Origin: Tomitella cavernea
Lineage (GTDB): Bacteria; Actinomycetota; Actinomycetes; Mycobacteriales; Mycobacteriaceae
DNA: 64,000 nucleotides
Direction of reading: 5' to 3'
Assembly (NCBI RefSeq): GCF_016599145.1
Contig: NZ_JAENKO010000006.1
Span: 41,193-105,192, forward strand
The position numbers and the translations under genes are program-made. The notes beneath the pieces are model-generated. The model was given only the letters and a program-made list of their open reading frames with translations, had not been told where the DNA came from and did no database searches. Below, in pieces: positions 56,788 through 64,000 of the stretch (position 1 is the first letter of the stretch; every line of letters begins with the position of its first letter).

Positions 56788-57645
56788 ATGGCCCACAGCA
56801 TCACCGCCGCCGACACGCGCCTCACCGCTCGGCCGGCCGCCGGGGAGCACCGCATCATCCCGGTCACCGTCACCGCGAACGAGCGCCTGGCGGAGAACGT
56901 CCGCCGCCTGACGTTCACGGCGCCCGCGTTCGCGGACCACCGTCTCAGCAGCCCGGACGAGTACTTCGGCCTGCTCATGCCGCGGGACGGCCGCGCGTTC
57001 CGGTGGTTCGACCCGGACGCGGCGGCCAACATCCGCGCCGCCGTCACGGCGCTCCCGGCGGACGAGCGCCCGGAGCTGCGCTGGTACACCATCCGCCGAC
57101 TCGACCCGGCGGCCGCCGCCATCGACGTCGACGTGGTGACGCACGGCGACGACGGGCCCGGCTCGCGGTGGGTGCTGCGCGCGGCGCCGGGGGACACCGC
57201 GGGGGTATACACCTGCGGCGGCATCTGGTGGCGTCCCGCGGAGCGCCGCCTGCTGGTGGCCGACGCCACCGCCGTGCCCGCGCTACGGTCGGTGCTGGAG
57301 TTCCTCGCCGCGCACCACCCCGGCGAGCTGGCGTCGACGCACGTGCTCGCGCTCGCCGCCTCGGACGCGGAGCTCGAGCCCGGGCTGGTCGAGCAGTGGG
57401 CGCGCCGGGTGGGCACCCTCGAATTGGTCTACGCCCCCGAGGACCGCCAATGCGCCGAGACCGCGCGGATCCTGCAGCAGTGGGCCCGCGACGGTCACCC
57501 CGCCGCGCGCGTGCCGTACGTGTGGGCCTGCGGCGAGGCGGACCTGGCGAAGGCCGCGCGCACCATGGCCGTCAAGGCCTGGGGTCTGGACGTGGAGCGG
57601 GCGAACTGGGCGACGTATTGGATCCGGGGGCGGGCTCGGCCCTGA
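56788..57645 (+). CDS. Siderophore-interacting protein (SIP/ViuB family)
   Basis: 285 residues. N-terminal FAD-binding barrel (VRRLTFTAPAF; LRWYTIRRLDPA, the R-x-Y-T motif; WVLRAAPGDTAGVYTCGG) and C-terminal NAD(P)H domain (LLVADATAVPAL; YVWACGEADLAKAAR). It reduces ferric-siderophore in the cytosol to release iron. ATG follows CAGGAGCCGC. Controlled together with the divergent uptake operon by the IdeR box. Confidence 0.93.
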   Translation: MAHSITAADTRLTARPAAGEHRIIPVTVTANERLAENVRRLTFTAPAFADHRLSSPDEYFGLLMPRDGRAFRWFDPDAAANIRAAVTALPADERPELRWYTIRRLDPAAAAIDVDVVTHGDDGPGSRWVLRAAPGDTAGVYTCGGIWWRPAERRLLVADATAVPALRSVLEFLAAHHPGELASTHVLALAASDAELEPGLVEQWARRVGTLELVYAPEDRQCAETARILQQWARDGHPAARVPYVWACGEADLAKAARTMAVKAWGLDVERANWATYWIRGRARP

Positions 57646-57700
57646 GCGGGGCACGATGCCAGGATGGGCGCATGCCGCGCACTCTCCTTCGAGCCCTCCG

Positions 57701-59230
57701 GTGACCGGCCGGTCCCTGCTGGTGGCCGGCACCACATCGGACGCCGGAAAGACGGTGGTGACCACCGGGATCTGCCGCGCGCTCGCCCGCCGCGGCATCT
57801 CCGTCGCGCCGTTCAAGGCGCAGAACATGTCGAATAATTCGATGGTCGTCGAGGGCGGCACCGCGGGGGAGTGCGCGGAGATCGGCCGGGCCCAGTGGAT
57901 CCAGGCGGTCGCGGCGGGGGCGCGGCCGGAGCCGGCGATGAACCCCGTGTTGCTCAAGCCGGGCAGTGACCGCCGCAGCCATGTGGTGGTGATGGGCGAG
58001 CCGGCCGGCACGCTCGAAGCCGGCGAGTTCGCAGGCGGACGGCGACACCTGGCCCGCGCGGCCTTCGACGCTCTCGACGACCTGCGTTCACGCTACGACG
58101 TGGTGGTGTGCGAGGGAGCGGGCAGCGTGGCGGAGATCAACCTGCGCGCGCACGACTACGTCAACATGGGGCTCGCACGCCGGGCCGGGATGCCGACGAT
58201 CGTCGTGGGCGACATCGACCGCGGCGGCGTCTTCGCCGCCATGGCCGGCACCCTGGCGCTGCTCTCGCCCGGGGACCAGGAGCTGGTGCGCGGGTTCGTC
58301 GTCAACCGGTTCCGCGGCGACGTCGGCCTGCTGCGCCCCGGGCTCGACGAACTGGAGCGCCGCACCGGCCGTCCCGTGCTGGGGGTGCTGCCGTGGCTGC
58401 GGGGGCTGTGGCTGGATTCGGAGGACTCGCTCGCGCTGGGGGCCCGGCGGTCCGGGGACGAGGACGATGGCGGCGAAGCGGATGCCGCCGGGGCGCCCAC
58501 CGTGGCCGTGGTGATGCTGCCGCGCATCTCCAACTTCACCGACGTCGACGCGTTGTGCCTGGAACCGGGCGTGCGTGTACGGTACGTCGACGACCCGCGC
58601 GCCCTCGCGGGCGCCGACGTAGTGGTGCTGCCGGGCACGCGTGCCACGATCGGAGATCTGGCCTGGCTGCGCGGGCGCGGCCTGGACACGGCGATAGTGG
58701 AGCACGCCGCAGATGGCGGTGCGGTGCTGGGGATCTGCGGGGGGTTCCAGATGCTCGGCCGCGAGATCCGCGATCCGGATGGAGTGGAAGGTTCCGGGGG
58801 CGTCGCCGCCCCGGGGCTGGGGCTGCTGGACGCGGTCACCGAGTTCGGCGCCGGCAAGGTGCTGCGCCTGCCGGAGGGGAGCGCGCTGGGCGCCGCGGCG
58901 TCGGGCTACGAGATCCACCACGGGCGCGTGACGGTGGCATCCGGCGCCGAGTTCCTGGGCGGCGCGCGCGACGGGCTCGTATTCGGCACCATGTGGCACG
59001 GCGCCCTGGAGGGCGATGCGCTGCGGTCCGAGTGGCTGCGGGAGGTGGCGCGTGCGCGGGGAAAATCGATCGCAACCGGGGCGGTGGGCTTCGCGGCCGC
59101 CCGTGCGGAGCGGCTGGACCGGCTGGCCGACCTGATCGACGAGCACATGGACGTCGACGCGCTGCTGGCGATGCTCGACGGCGGGCCCGCGCTGCCCACG
59201 GTCCGCCTCGCATTGGAGCAGCCCCGATGA
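57701..59230 (+). CDS. cobQ: Cobyric acid synthase (adenosylcobyric acid synthase, CobQ)
   Basis: 509 residues from GTG 57701, chosen because TGRSLLVAGTTSDAGKT is the family N-terminus; an ATG at 57656 would add 15 residues. It amidates four carboxylates of adenosyl-cobyrinate a,c-diamide using glutamine and ATP. Seen: P-loop GTTSDAGKTVV, FKAQNMSNNSMVV, a glutamine amidotransferase domain with nucleophile Cys in AVLGICGGFQMLG and His in TMWHGALEGDALR. It is coupled to cobK. Confidence 0.94.
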   Translation: MTGRSLLVAGTTSDAGKTVVTTGICRALARRGISVAPFKAQNMSNNSMVVEGGTAGECAEIGRAQWIQAVAAGARPEPAMNPVLLKPGSDRRSHVVVMGEPAGTLEAGEFAGGRRHLARAAFDALDDLRSRYDVVVCEGAGSVAEINLRAHDYVNMGLARRAGMPTIVVGDIDRGGVFAAMAGTLALLSPGDQELVRGFVVNRFRGDVGLLRPGLDELERRTGRPVLGVLPWLRGLWLDSEDSLALGARRSGDEDDGGEADAAGAPTVAVVMLPRISNFTDVDALCLEPGVRVRYVDDPRALAGADVVVLPGTRATIGDLAWLRGRGLDTAIVEHAADGGAVLGICGGFQMLGREIRDPDGVEGSGGVAAPGLGLLDAVTEFGAGKVLRLPEGSALGAAASGYEIHHGRVTVASGAEFLGGARDGLVFGTMWHGALEGDALRSEWLREVARARGKSIATGAVGFAAARAERLDRLADLIDEHMDVDALLAMLDGGPALPTVRLALEQPR

Positions 59231-59976
59231 GCGTGCTGGTGCTCGGCGGCACCGGCGAGGCGCGTGCGCTGGCGGAACGTCTCGACGGCGCCGGCGTCCC
59301 GTTCGTGTCCTCGCTCGCCGGTCGGGTGGGCCGTCCGCGACTGCCCGTCGGGCCTGTGCGGATCGGCGGGTTCGGCGGCGCCGACGGCCTGGCGTCGTAC
59401 CTGTGCGGCGAGCGGATCACCGCGGTCGTCGACGCCACCCATCCGTTCGCCGCGGGGATCAGTGCCCACGCGGCCGACGCGTGCGCGCAGGCGAGGGTTC
59501 CCCTGCTGCGCCTGCAACGGCCCGGCTGGTCGGACGAGCCCGGTGCGCACCGTTGGAAATGGGTGGACGGGCACGACGCGGCCGCGCGCGCCGCCGCAGG
59601 GCGCGGCGGCACGGTGTTCGTGACGACGGGACGCCAGACGCTCGACCGCTTCGTCGGACCGCTGGCGTCGTGCCCGACGCTGGTGCGCGTGGTCGAACAG
59701 CTCGACATCGCGGTGCCGGGCGAGTGGATGGTGCTGGAATCGCGTGGACCGTACGACCTGGCCGCCGAGCGGGCGCTCATGCGCGAGCACGGCATCCGCG
59801 TGCTCGTCACCAAGGACTCCGGCGGGGCGATGACCCGCGCCAAGCTCGACGCCGCCGACGAGTTGAAGGTGGACGTGATCATCGTGCGCAGGCCGCCGGC
59901 GCCCGCGGGGGTGGAGACCGTGGCCGACGTGCGCGCGGCGGCGGAGTGGGCGACGGGTGTGACTGGGGCCGGCTGA
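59227..59976 (+). CDS. cobK: Precorrin-6A reductase (CobK)
   Basis: 249 residues. N-terminal VLVLGGTGEARALAERL for NADPH binding, AVVDATHPFAAGISAHAADAC, and VTKDSGGAMTRAKLDAADELKVDVIIVRRP. It reduces precorrin-6A to dihydro-precorrin-6A in aerobic cobalamin synthesis. ATG overlaps the cobQ stop by ATGA. Confidence 0.93.
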   Translation: MSVLVLGGTGEARALAERLDGAGVPFVSSLAGRVGRPRLPVGPVRIGGFGGADGLASYLCGERITAVVDATHPFAAGISAHAADACAQARVPLLRLQRPGWSDEPGAHRWKWVDGHDAAARAAAGRGGTVFVTTGRQTLDRFVGPLASCPTLVRVVEQLDIAVPGEWMVLESRGPYDLAAERALMREHGIRVLVTKDSGGAMTRAKLDAADELKVDVIIVRRPPAPAGVETVADVRAAAEWATGVTGAG

Positions 59977-60262
59977 CTACGGCTGGCTGGCTGAGCCAGG
60001 GACGCCCTGGTGCGCACCCTTTTCCGCGGCCTGTGGATTGCGGAAGCATTCGCGCCGACGCACGACCACGGCCTCACTGGGCGGTGACGGTGAACGAGCA
60101 GGTCGACATGCCGATCCGCCAGTGCACACCGCTACCCGATTCCTTCCGCGACTCCTAGGCGCACAGAACGGCCGTCGACCTCGAGGGCATGCGCACCCTG
60201 CAGTGGGGTTCCAGAAGGCATGATGTGAGGCAGGTAACAACTTCTGCGTCGGGAGGCCCGCC
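59977..60262. other. Gap between cobK and the acyl-CoA ligase
   Basis: About 285 bp. Short open frames end in VTVNEQVDMPIRQC... SFRDS but have no start signal or family match; may hold a decayed gene end. No terminator is visible. Confidence 0.3.
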
Positions 60263-61804
60263 ATGCCGCACACGCCCGCACCGAGCCGCACCACGGTTCC
60301 CGGAACCCTGAGATCCACCGCAGCCCGCGTGCCTGATCGCGAAGCGCTGGTGTTCGGCGACCTGCGCTACACCTACGCCGAGCTCGACGCGGCCGTCGAC
60401 CGCGTGGCCGCCGTGCTGGTGGGCGACGGCTTCCGCAAGGGCGACCGGCTAGCGCTCATGTCGCCCAACACCGACAGGTTCGTCATCGCCTTCTACGCCG
60501 CACAGCGCGCGGGGGCGGTGGTGGTGCCGGTCAACCCCGCGTCCACGGGGCCAGAGGTGGACTACCTGATCCGGGACTCGGGCGCGTCGGTCCTGATCTA
60601 CGCGCCGCCGGTGTCGGGGGCGGTGCGCGATGCGGTGGCGGCCGGTCTGCCCGAGGGGCTGCGCATCCACTGCACGGGTGCGGATGCCGGATACCCCGAC
60701 CTGTTCGAGGCCGCCGAGGGGACGGCGCCGGGGCCGGTGGACGTGGCGATCACCGAGGACGACGACTGCGAGATCCTCTACACCTCCGGCACCACCGGCA
60801 AGCCGAAAGGCGCGCTGTTCGATCACCACCGGATGATGTGGGAGACGGCGGCCTTCATCGGGGGAGTCGGCCTGCGCGACGGCGACCGGCTGCTGCACGT
60901 GGCCCCGCTGTACCACTCCGCCGAGCTCAACCTGATGCTGCTGCCGGGCGTGTTCGTGGGCGCGACGCACATCGTGCACAGCGGATTCGACCCGGTAGCG
61001 GTGTTGGACACCATCGCAGGCGAGCGCATCACGATGATGTTCGGGGTTCCCACCATGTACCAGTTCCTCATGCGTGTGCCCGGCGTGGCCGAACGGGACC
61101 TCGGGGCGTGGCGCACCGGGATGTTCGGCGCGGCCCCCATGCCGGCATCGGCAGTGCAGCAACTCGTGGCGACGTTTCCGGGCGTCGAGTTCATGCAGCT
61201 GTGCGGGCAGACGGAGGCCGGGCCCGGCGGCATCCTCGCCAAGCACGAGCAGGTGGTGGCACGGCCGGAGACCAGCGGCAAGGAGGCGTTGATCAACCTG
61301 GAATGCCGGGTGGTACGCCCCGACGGCACCGACGTGGCGCCGGGCGAGGTGGGAGAGATGATCCTGCGCGGCGTGACGGTGATGAAGGAGTACTGGAACA
61401 AGCCGGAACAGACCGCCGAGACCATCCGCGACGGCTGGCTGCACACCGGCGACCTCACCCTCGTCGACGCCGACGGCTGCATGACCGTGGTCGACCGGCT
61501 CAAGGACATGATCATCACGGGCGGACGCAACGTGTACTCGGTCGAGGTGGAGAACGCCGTCGCCGCGCACCCGTCCGTCGTCGACTGCGCGGTGGTGTCG
61601 AGGCCGCACGCGGAGTACGGCGAGTCGATCGTGGCCGTCGTGACGCTGGCAGAGGGGGCGGGCCTGGGCCTCGACGAGCTGCGGGAGTACTGCGGCGAGC
61701 GGATCGCACACTACAAGGTGCCGCATGACCTCGTGGTGCTCGACGCCATCCCGCGGAATGCCTCGGGCAAGATCCTCAAGCGCGATGTGCGCGGGATGGT
61801 GTGA
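60263..61804 (+). CDS. Acyl-CoA synthetase (FadD-type AMP-dependent ligase)
   Basis: 513 residues. P-loop EILYTSGTTGKPKGALFDHH, acceptor motif QLCGQTEAGPGGIL, EYWNKPEQTAETIRDGWLHTGDL, VDRLKDMIITGGRNVYSVEVE and catalytic Lys in ASGKILKRDVR. It activates a carboxylic acid as a CoA ester. ATG follows GGGAGGCCCGCC. Substrate unknown; adjacency to a (now truncated) Baeyer-Villiger monooxygenase is suggestive of ketone/steroid-type catabolism but weak. Confidence 0.92.
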   Translation: MPHTPAPSRTTVPGTLRSTAARVPDREALVFGDLRYTYAELDAAVDRVAAVLVGDGFRKGDRLALMSPNTDRFVIAFYAAQRAGAVVVPVNPASTGPEVDYLIRDSGASVLIYAPPVSGAVRDAVAAGLPEGLRIHCTGADAGYPDLFEAAEGTAPGPVDVAITEDDDCEILYTSGTTGKPKGALFDHHRMMWETAAFIGGVGLRDGDRLLHVAPLYHSAELNLMLLPGVFVGATHIVHSGFDPVAVLDTIAGERITMMFGVPTMYQFLMRVPGVAERDLGAWRTGMFGAAPMPASAVQQLVATFPGVEFMQLCGQTEAGPGGILAKHEQVVARPETSGKEALINLECRVVRPDGTDVAPGEVGEMILRGVTVMKEYWNKPEQTAETIRDGWLHTGDLTLVDADGCMTVVDRLKDMIITGGRNVYSVEVENAVAAHPSVVDCAVVSRPHAEYGESIVAVVTLAEGAGLGLDELREYCGERIAHYKVPHDLVVLDAIPRNASGKILKRDVRGMV

Positions 61805-61829
61805 GTCCTGCGGCGCCGGTTGCTGCCGC

Positions 61830-61889
61830 GCCGACCAAGCGGATTCTGCACGTTCCGGCGCGGGATCCGGCAGAAAGCGCTTGGTCGGC
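61830..61889. repeat. Palindromic repeat, copy 2, possibly a bidirectional terminator
   Basis: GCCGACCAAGCGGATTCTGC (61830-61849) pairs with GCAGAAAGCGCTTGGTCGGC (61870-61889) at 18 of 20 positions over a 20-nt loop. It lies in the 119-bp convergent gap. It shares the outer arm and TGC/GCA inner ends with copy 1 at 11471-11522. Confidence 0.65.
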
Positions 61890-61923
61890 GGGGCGGATGC
61901 GGCGGGAGTGATCGAGTACCGCG

Positions 61924-63399
61924 TCAGCCCAGTGTGAACCCCTTGTACCCGTCGGCGGCCACGCCGTCGCAGATGCCCCGGTAAGTGCCGACTCCGCCGA
62001 GGAACGGCATGAACACGCGTGGCTTGCCGCGGACGTTGGCGCCCAGGTACCACGAGTCGGCCTGCGGGTAGAGGGTGCCGGCGGCGATCTGGTTGCCGAG
62101 CTCCACCCACCGGTCCTGTGCTTCGGCGGTCGCCTCGACGGTGCCGGCGCCCGCGTCGGTCAGGTGCGCCAGTAGGTCGCGCACCCACTCGACGTGCTGC
62201 TCGATGGAGACGACGACGTTGGACATCACCGACGGGCTGCCCGGGCCGGCGAGCACGAACATGTTGGGGAAACCCGCCACCGACACGCCGAGGTAGGTGC
62301 GCGGGCCGGCCGCCCACGCGTCGCGGAGGCGACGCCCGCCGCGGCCGCGGATGTCGATGCGCGAGAGTGCGCCGGTCATCGCATCGAAACCGGTGGCGAG
62401 CACGACCGCGTCCAGGCCGAAGTCCCGTGCGCTGGTGCGGATGCCATCCGGCGTGAACGTCTCGATCGGCGTCGCCCGCAGGTCCACGAGCTCCACGTTG
62501 TCGCGGTTGTAGGTCTCGTAGTAGTCGGTGCCCACACACAGCCGCTTGGCGCCGATGGGGAAGTGCTGAGGGCACAGTGCCTCGGCCGTGGCGGGGTCGT
62601 CGACGGCGGCGCGGATCTTGCCGCGCACGAAGTCCGCGACGACGGCGTTCGCCTCCGGGTTCGTCATGACGTCCGAGAAGGCGGACTGCACGCATAGCCC
62701 GCCGATGGCCCAGCGGCGCTGCAGCTCGGCGAGCCCCTCGTCCCGCGGGACCTCGGCGACAGGGCCCAGGGGCGGCGGAAGGTGCCATCCGCCGTACGAC
62801 TCGCGCAGCGCCTGGCGCCGCGTGGGGTAGTCGGCCTCGATGGTGTCGGTCTCCGTGGGGGCGAGGGGATGGTTCCGCGCGGGCACCACGTAGCCGGCGG
62901 TGCGCTGGAACACAGTCAACTGCGTAGCCTGCTCGGCCAGCGCCGGGATCGCCTGCACCCCGGAGGAACCGGTGCCGATCACGCCGACCCGCTTGCCGCG
63001 CAGATCCGCGTCGCCGGGCCAGTCGGCGGTGTGCAACAGCCGGCCACGGTACCCGGACGCGCCCGGGAACTCCGGGGCGTTCGCCTGCGAGAGGCTGCCG
63101 GTGGCGAAGATCAACCATCGCGGCGTCCACCGCCGCCCGTCGTCGGCGCGGACCTCCCACCTCCCGGCCTCGTCGTCGTAGTCCGCCGCGGCGACGGTCG
63201 TGGACAGGCTGATGTGCGGGTGCAGCCCGAGCAGGTCCGCGGCGGTCTGCAGGTAGCGCTTGATCTCCTGCGCAGACGGATACCGCTGGGTCCAGCGCCA
63301 CTGCGCGCGCAGTGCGGGGTCGAACGAATAGGAGTAGTCGATACTGTTGACGTCGCATCGCGCGCCCGGATAGCGATTGTGATGCCAGGTGCCGCCCCT
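61924..63399 (-). pseudogene. Baeyer-Villiger-type flavin monooxygenase, 5' end deleted
   Basis: The reading frame runs from about GGTWHHNRYPGARCD (63396) to the stop at 61924. It includes RAQWRWTQRYPSAQEIKRYLQ, the BVMO signature in YRGRLLHTADWPGD, the second Rossmann motif VIGTGSSGVQ, and FPNMFVLAGPGSP. The first FAD-binding GxGxxG and about 55 N-terminal residues are missing: upstream the frame meets a TGA at 63406-63408 and IS-type DNA follows. An internal ATG (63114) would give a protein without the FAD pocket. Almost certainly inactive. Confidence 0.8.
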
Positions 63400-63448
63400 A
63401 AGGGATCAACTTCGGCTATCGGATCCGGCGTAAGGGCATTGGTGACGA

Positions 63449-63733
63449 CAGGTCCTCGCCGAGGTGGGCATCCCCGACTCCGTGGGCAGCACCGGGAATC
63501 CTTATGACAACGCGCTCGTGGAGACGATCAAGGGTCTGTACAAGACCGAGTTGATCAAGCCCCGTAAACCGTGGAAGACGGTCGGCGAGGTCGAGATCGC
63601 CACCGCTGAGTGGGTCGACTGGTTCAATCATCGGCGCCTGTACGAGTACTGCAGGGACATCCCGTCGGCCGGGCTCGACGCGGCATACTACGCTCGCACA
63701 GCGATGCCGCAACTCGTGGCGACGGCCGTTTGA
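63449..63733 (+). pseudogene. IS3-family transposase (OrfB) C-terminal remnant
   Basis: About 95 codons reading QVLAEVGIPDSVGSTGNPYDNALVETIKGLYKTELI..., the end of an IS3-family rve integrase core. DNALVETIKGLYK contains the third catalytic residue (Glu), and EWVDWFNHRRLYEY is typical. The N-terminal part and OrfA are absent; upstream in frame is a TGA at 63443. It abuts the truncated monooxygenase. Confidence 0.85.
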
Positions 63734-63766
63734 GGCGGTCTCCGGACATGCCGGAGCAGTTAACTG
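63734..63766. mobile_element. IS3 right end next to ISL3 right end
   Basis: After the transposase stop, GGCGGTCTCCGGACATGCCGG..GCAGTTAA looks like the IS3-type terminal repeat. It is followed directly by GGCTCTTCAGC (from 63767), which resembles the start of ISL3-family terminal repeats. Boundaries approximate. Confidence 0.45.
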
Positions 63767-63778
63767 GCTCTTCAGCTC

Positions 63779-64000
63779 TTAGAGTGCGTTGATGCGTGCG
63801 GCGAGTTGGCCGGAGTGCAGTAGTGATCGCAAGATGTAGTGGTCGAGGTTGCGGAAGCCTTGAGCGATGCCGTGTAGGTGTTCCAGGCGGCCGTTGATGG
63901 CCTCGACGGGCCCGTTGGAGACGCCTGTGTCGAAGTACGCCAGGATCTCCTTGCGCCGGGCCCACAGGCTGCGGCCGAGCTGGGCGAGTTCATCGAGGCC
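63779..64000 (-). CDS. ISL3-family transposase, C-terminal part (runs off the right edge)
   Basis: The 73 visible codons read ELAQLGRSLWARRKEILAYFDTG, SNGPVEAINGRLEHLHGIAQGFRN and LDHYILRSLLHSGQLAARINAL. This is the conserved end of DDE transposases of the ISL3 family (IS1096/IS1165 relatives), including the catalytic Glu of VEAIN. A probable terminal inverted repeat lies just after the stop at 63767. The insertion sits within or beside the IS3 remnant. Confidence 0.85.
   Translation of the reverse strand, partial: GLDELAQLGRSLWARRKEILAYFDTGVSNGPVEAINGRLEHLHGIAQGFRNLDHYILRSLLHSGQLAARINAL

Noticed and set aside
60449..63358. A 969-codon open frame on the minus strand across the acyl-CoA ligase and monooxygenase
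   Set aside because: It is an antisense/out-of-frame shadow rich in Arg, Ala, His and Pro; the real genes on the plus strand (60263-61804) and in another minus frame (61924-63399) have clear family motifs.

Overview
The window is high-GC DNA with dense, often overlapping genes, leaderless-looking promoters and HspR- and IdeR-type control sites. It encodes an antigen 85-type mycolyltransferase homologue, a type II flavohemoglobin and other mycolic-acid-bacterium families. This points to a chromosome segment of a Mycobacteriales actinobacterium (Gordonia/Dietzia/Tomitella/Tsukamurella-like); the genus cannot be fixed from sequence alone. From memory, the order of many genes (dcd, aspC-like aminotransferase, large Fe-S oxidoreductase, dnaK-grpE-dnaJ-hspR, flavohemoglobin, clpB, pyrE, SpoU methylase, GH76, DedA, fba, DUF3151) follows the M. 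tuberculosis stretch around Rv0321-Rv0385, with insertions between the blocks.

Layout. 1-4.6 kb: a cut-off AMP-dependent ligase, a Tat-exported sulfatase, a single-span micropeptide, two overlapping unknown genes and tRNA-Gly(CCC). 4.6-11.4 kb: dcd, a proline-rich membrane protein, an alanine/aspartate-type aminotransferase, a DedA protein, an alpha/beta hydrolase and an LpqG-like lipoprotein. 11.7-15.5 kb: an ABC transporter overlapping or adjoining a two-component system. 15.5-18.8 kb: a membrane Fe-S oxidoreductase with an unusual repetitive tail. 19.3-20.7 kb: three tandem tiny secreted proteins. 20.8-25.2 kb: the HspR-controlled dnaK operon. 25.2-31.0 kb: two paralogous 170-residue secreted proteins that share matching upstream elements and bracket a second two-component system and an arsenic cassette (arsI, arsR, acr3, arsC).

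31-39.3 kb: type II flavohemoglobin, an acyl-CoA ligase, a MarR/MFS efflux pair and clpB with HspR boxes. 39.5-49.1 kb: membrane and secreted unknowns, pyrE, a YhhN-like protein, an RNA methylase, GH76, two DedA proteins and fba. 49.3-53.5 kb: a YVTN beta-propeller protein preceded by an 18-bp tandem repeat in a probable leader, a DUF3151 protein and a mycolyltransferase-like esterase. 52.7-57.6 kb: an iron-siderophore uptake operon and siderophore-interacting protein around an IdeR box. 57.7-60 kb: cobQ-cobK. 60.3-64 kb: an acyl-CoA ligase, a Baeyer-Villiger monooxygenase whose 5' end is cut away, an IS3-type remnant and the end of an ISL3-type element.

The best candidates for something undescribed are the duplicated secreted protein with its conserved upstream elements (25.3-31.0 kb), the 18-bp repeat leader at 50.5 kb, and the six-copy repeat tail of the Fe-S oxidoreductase.
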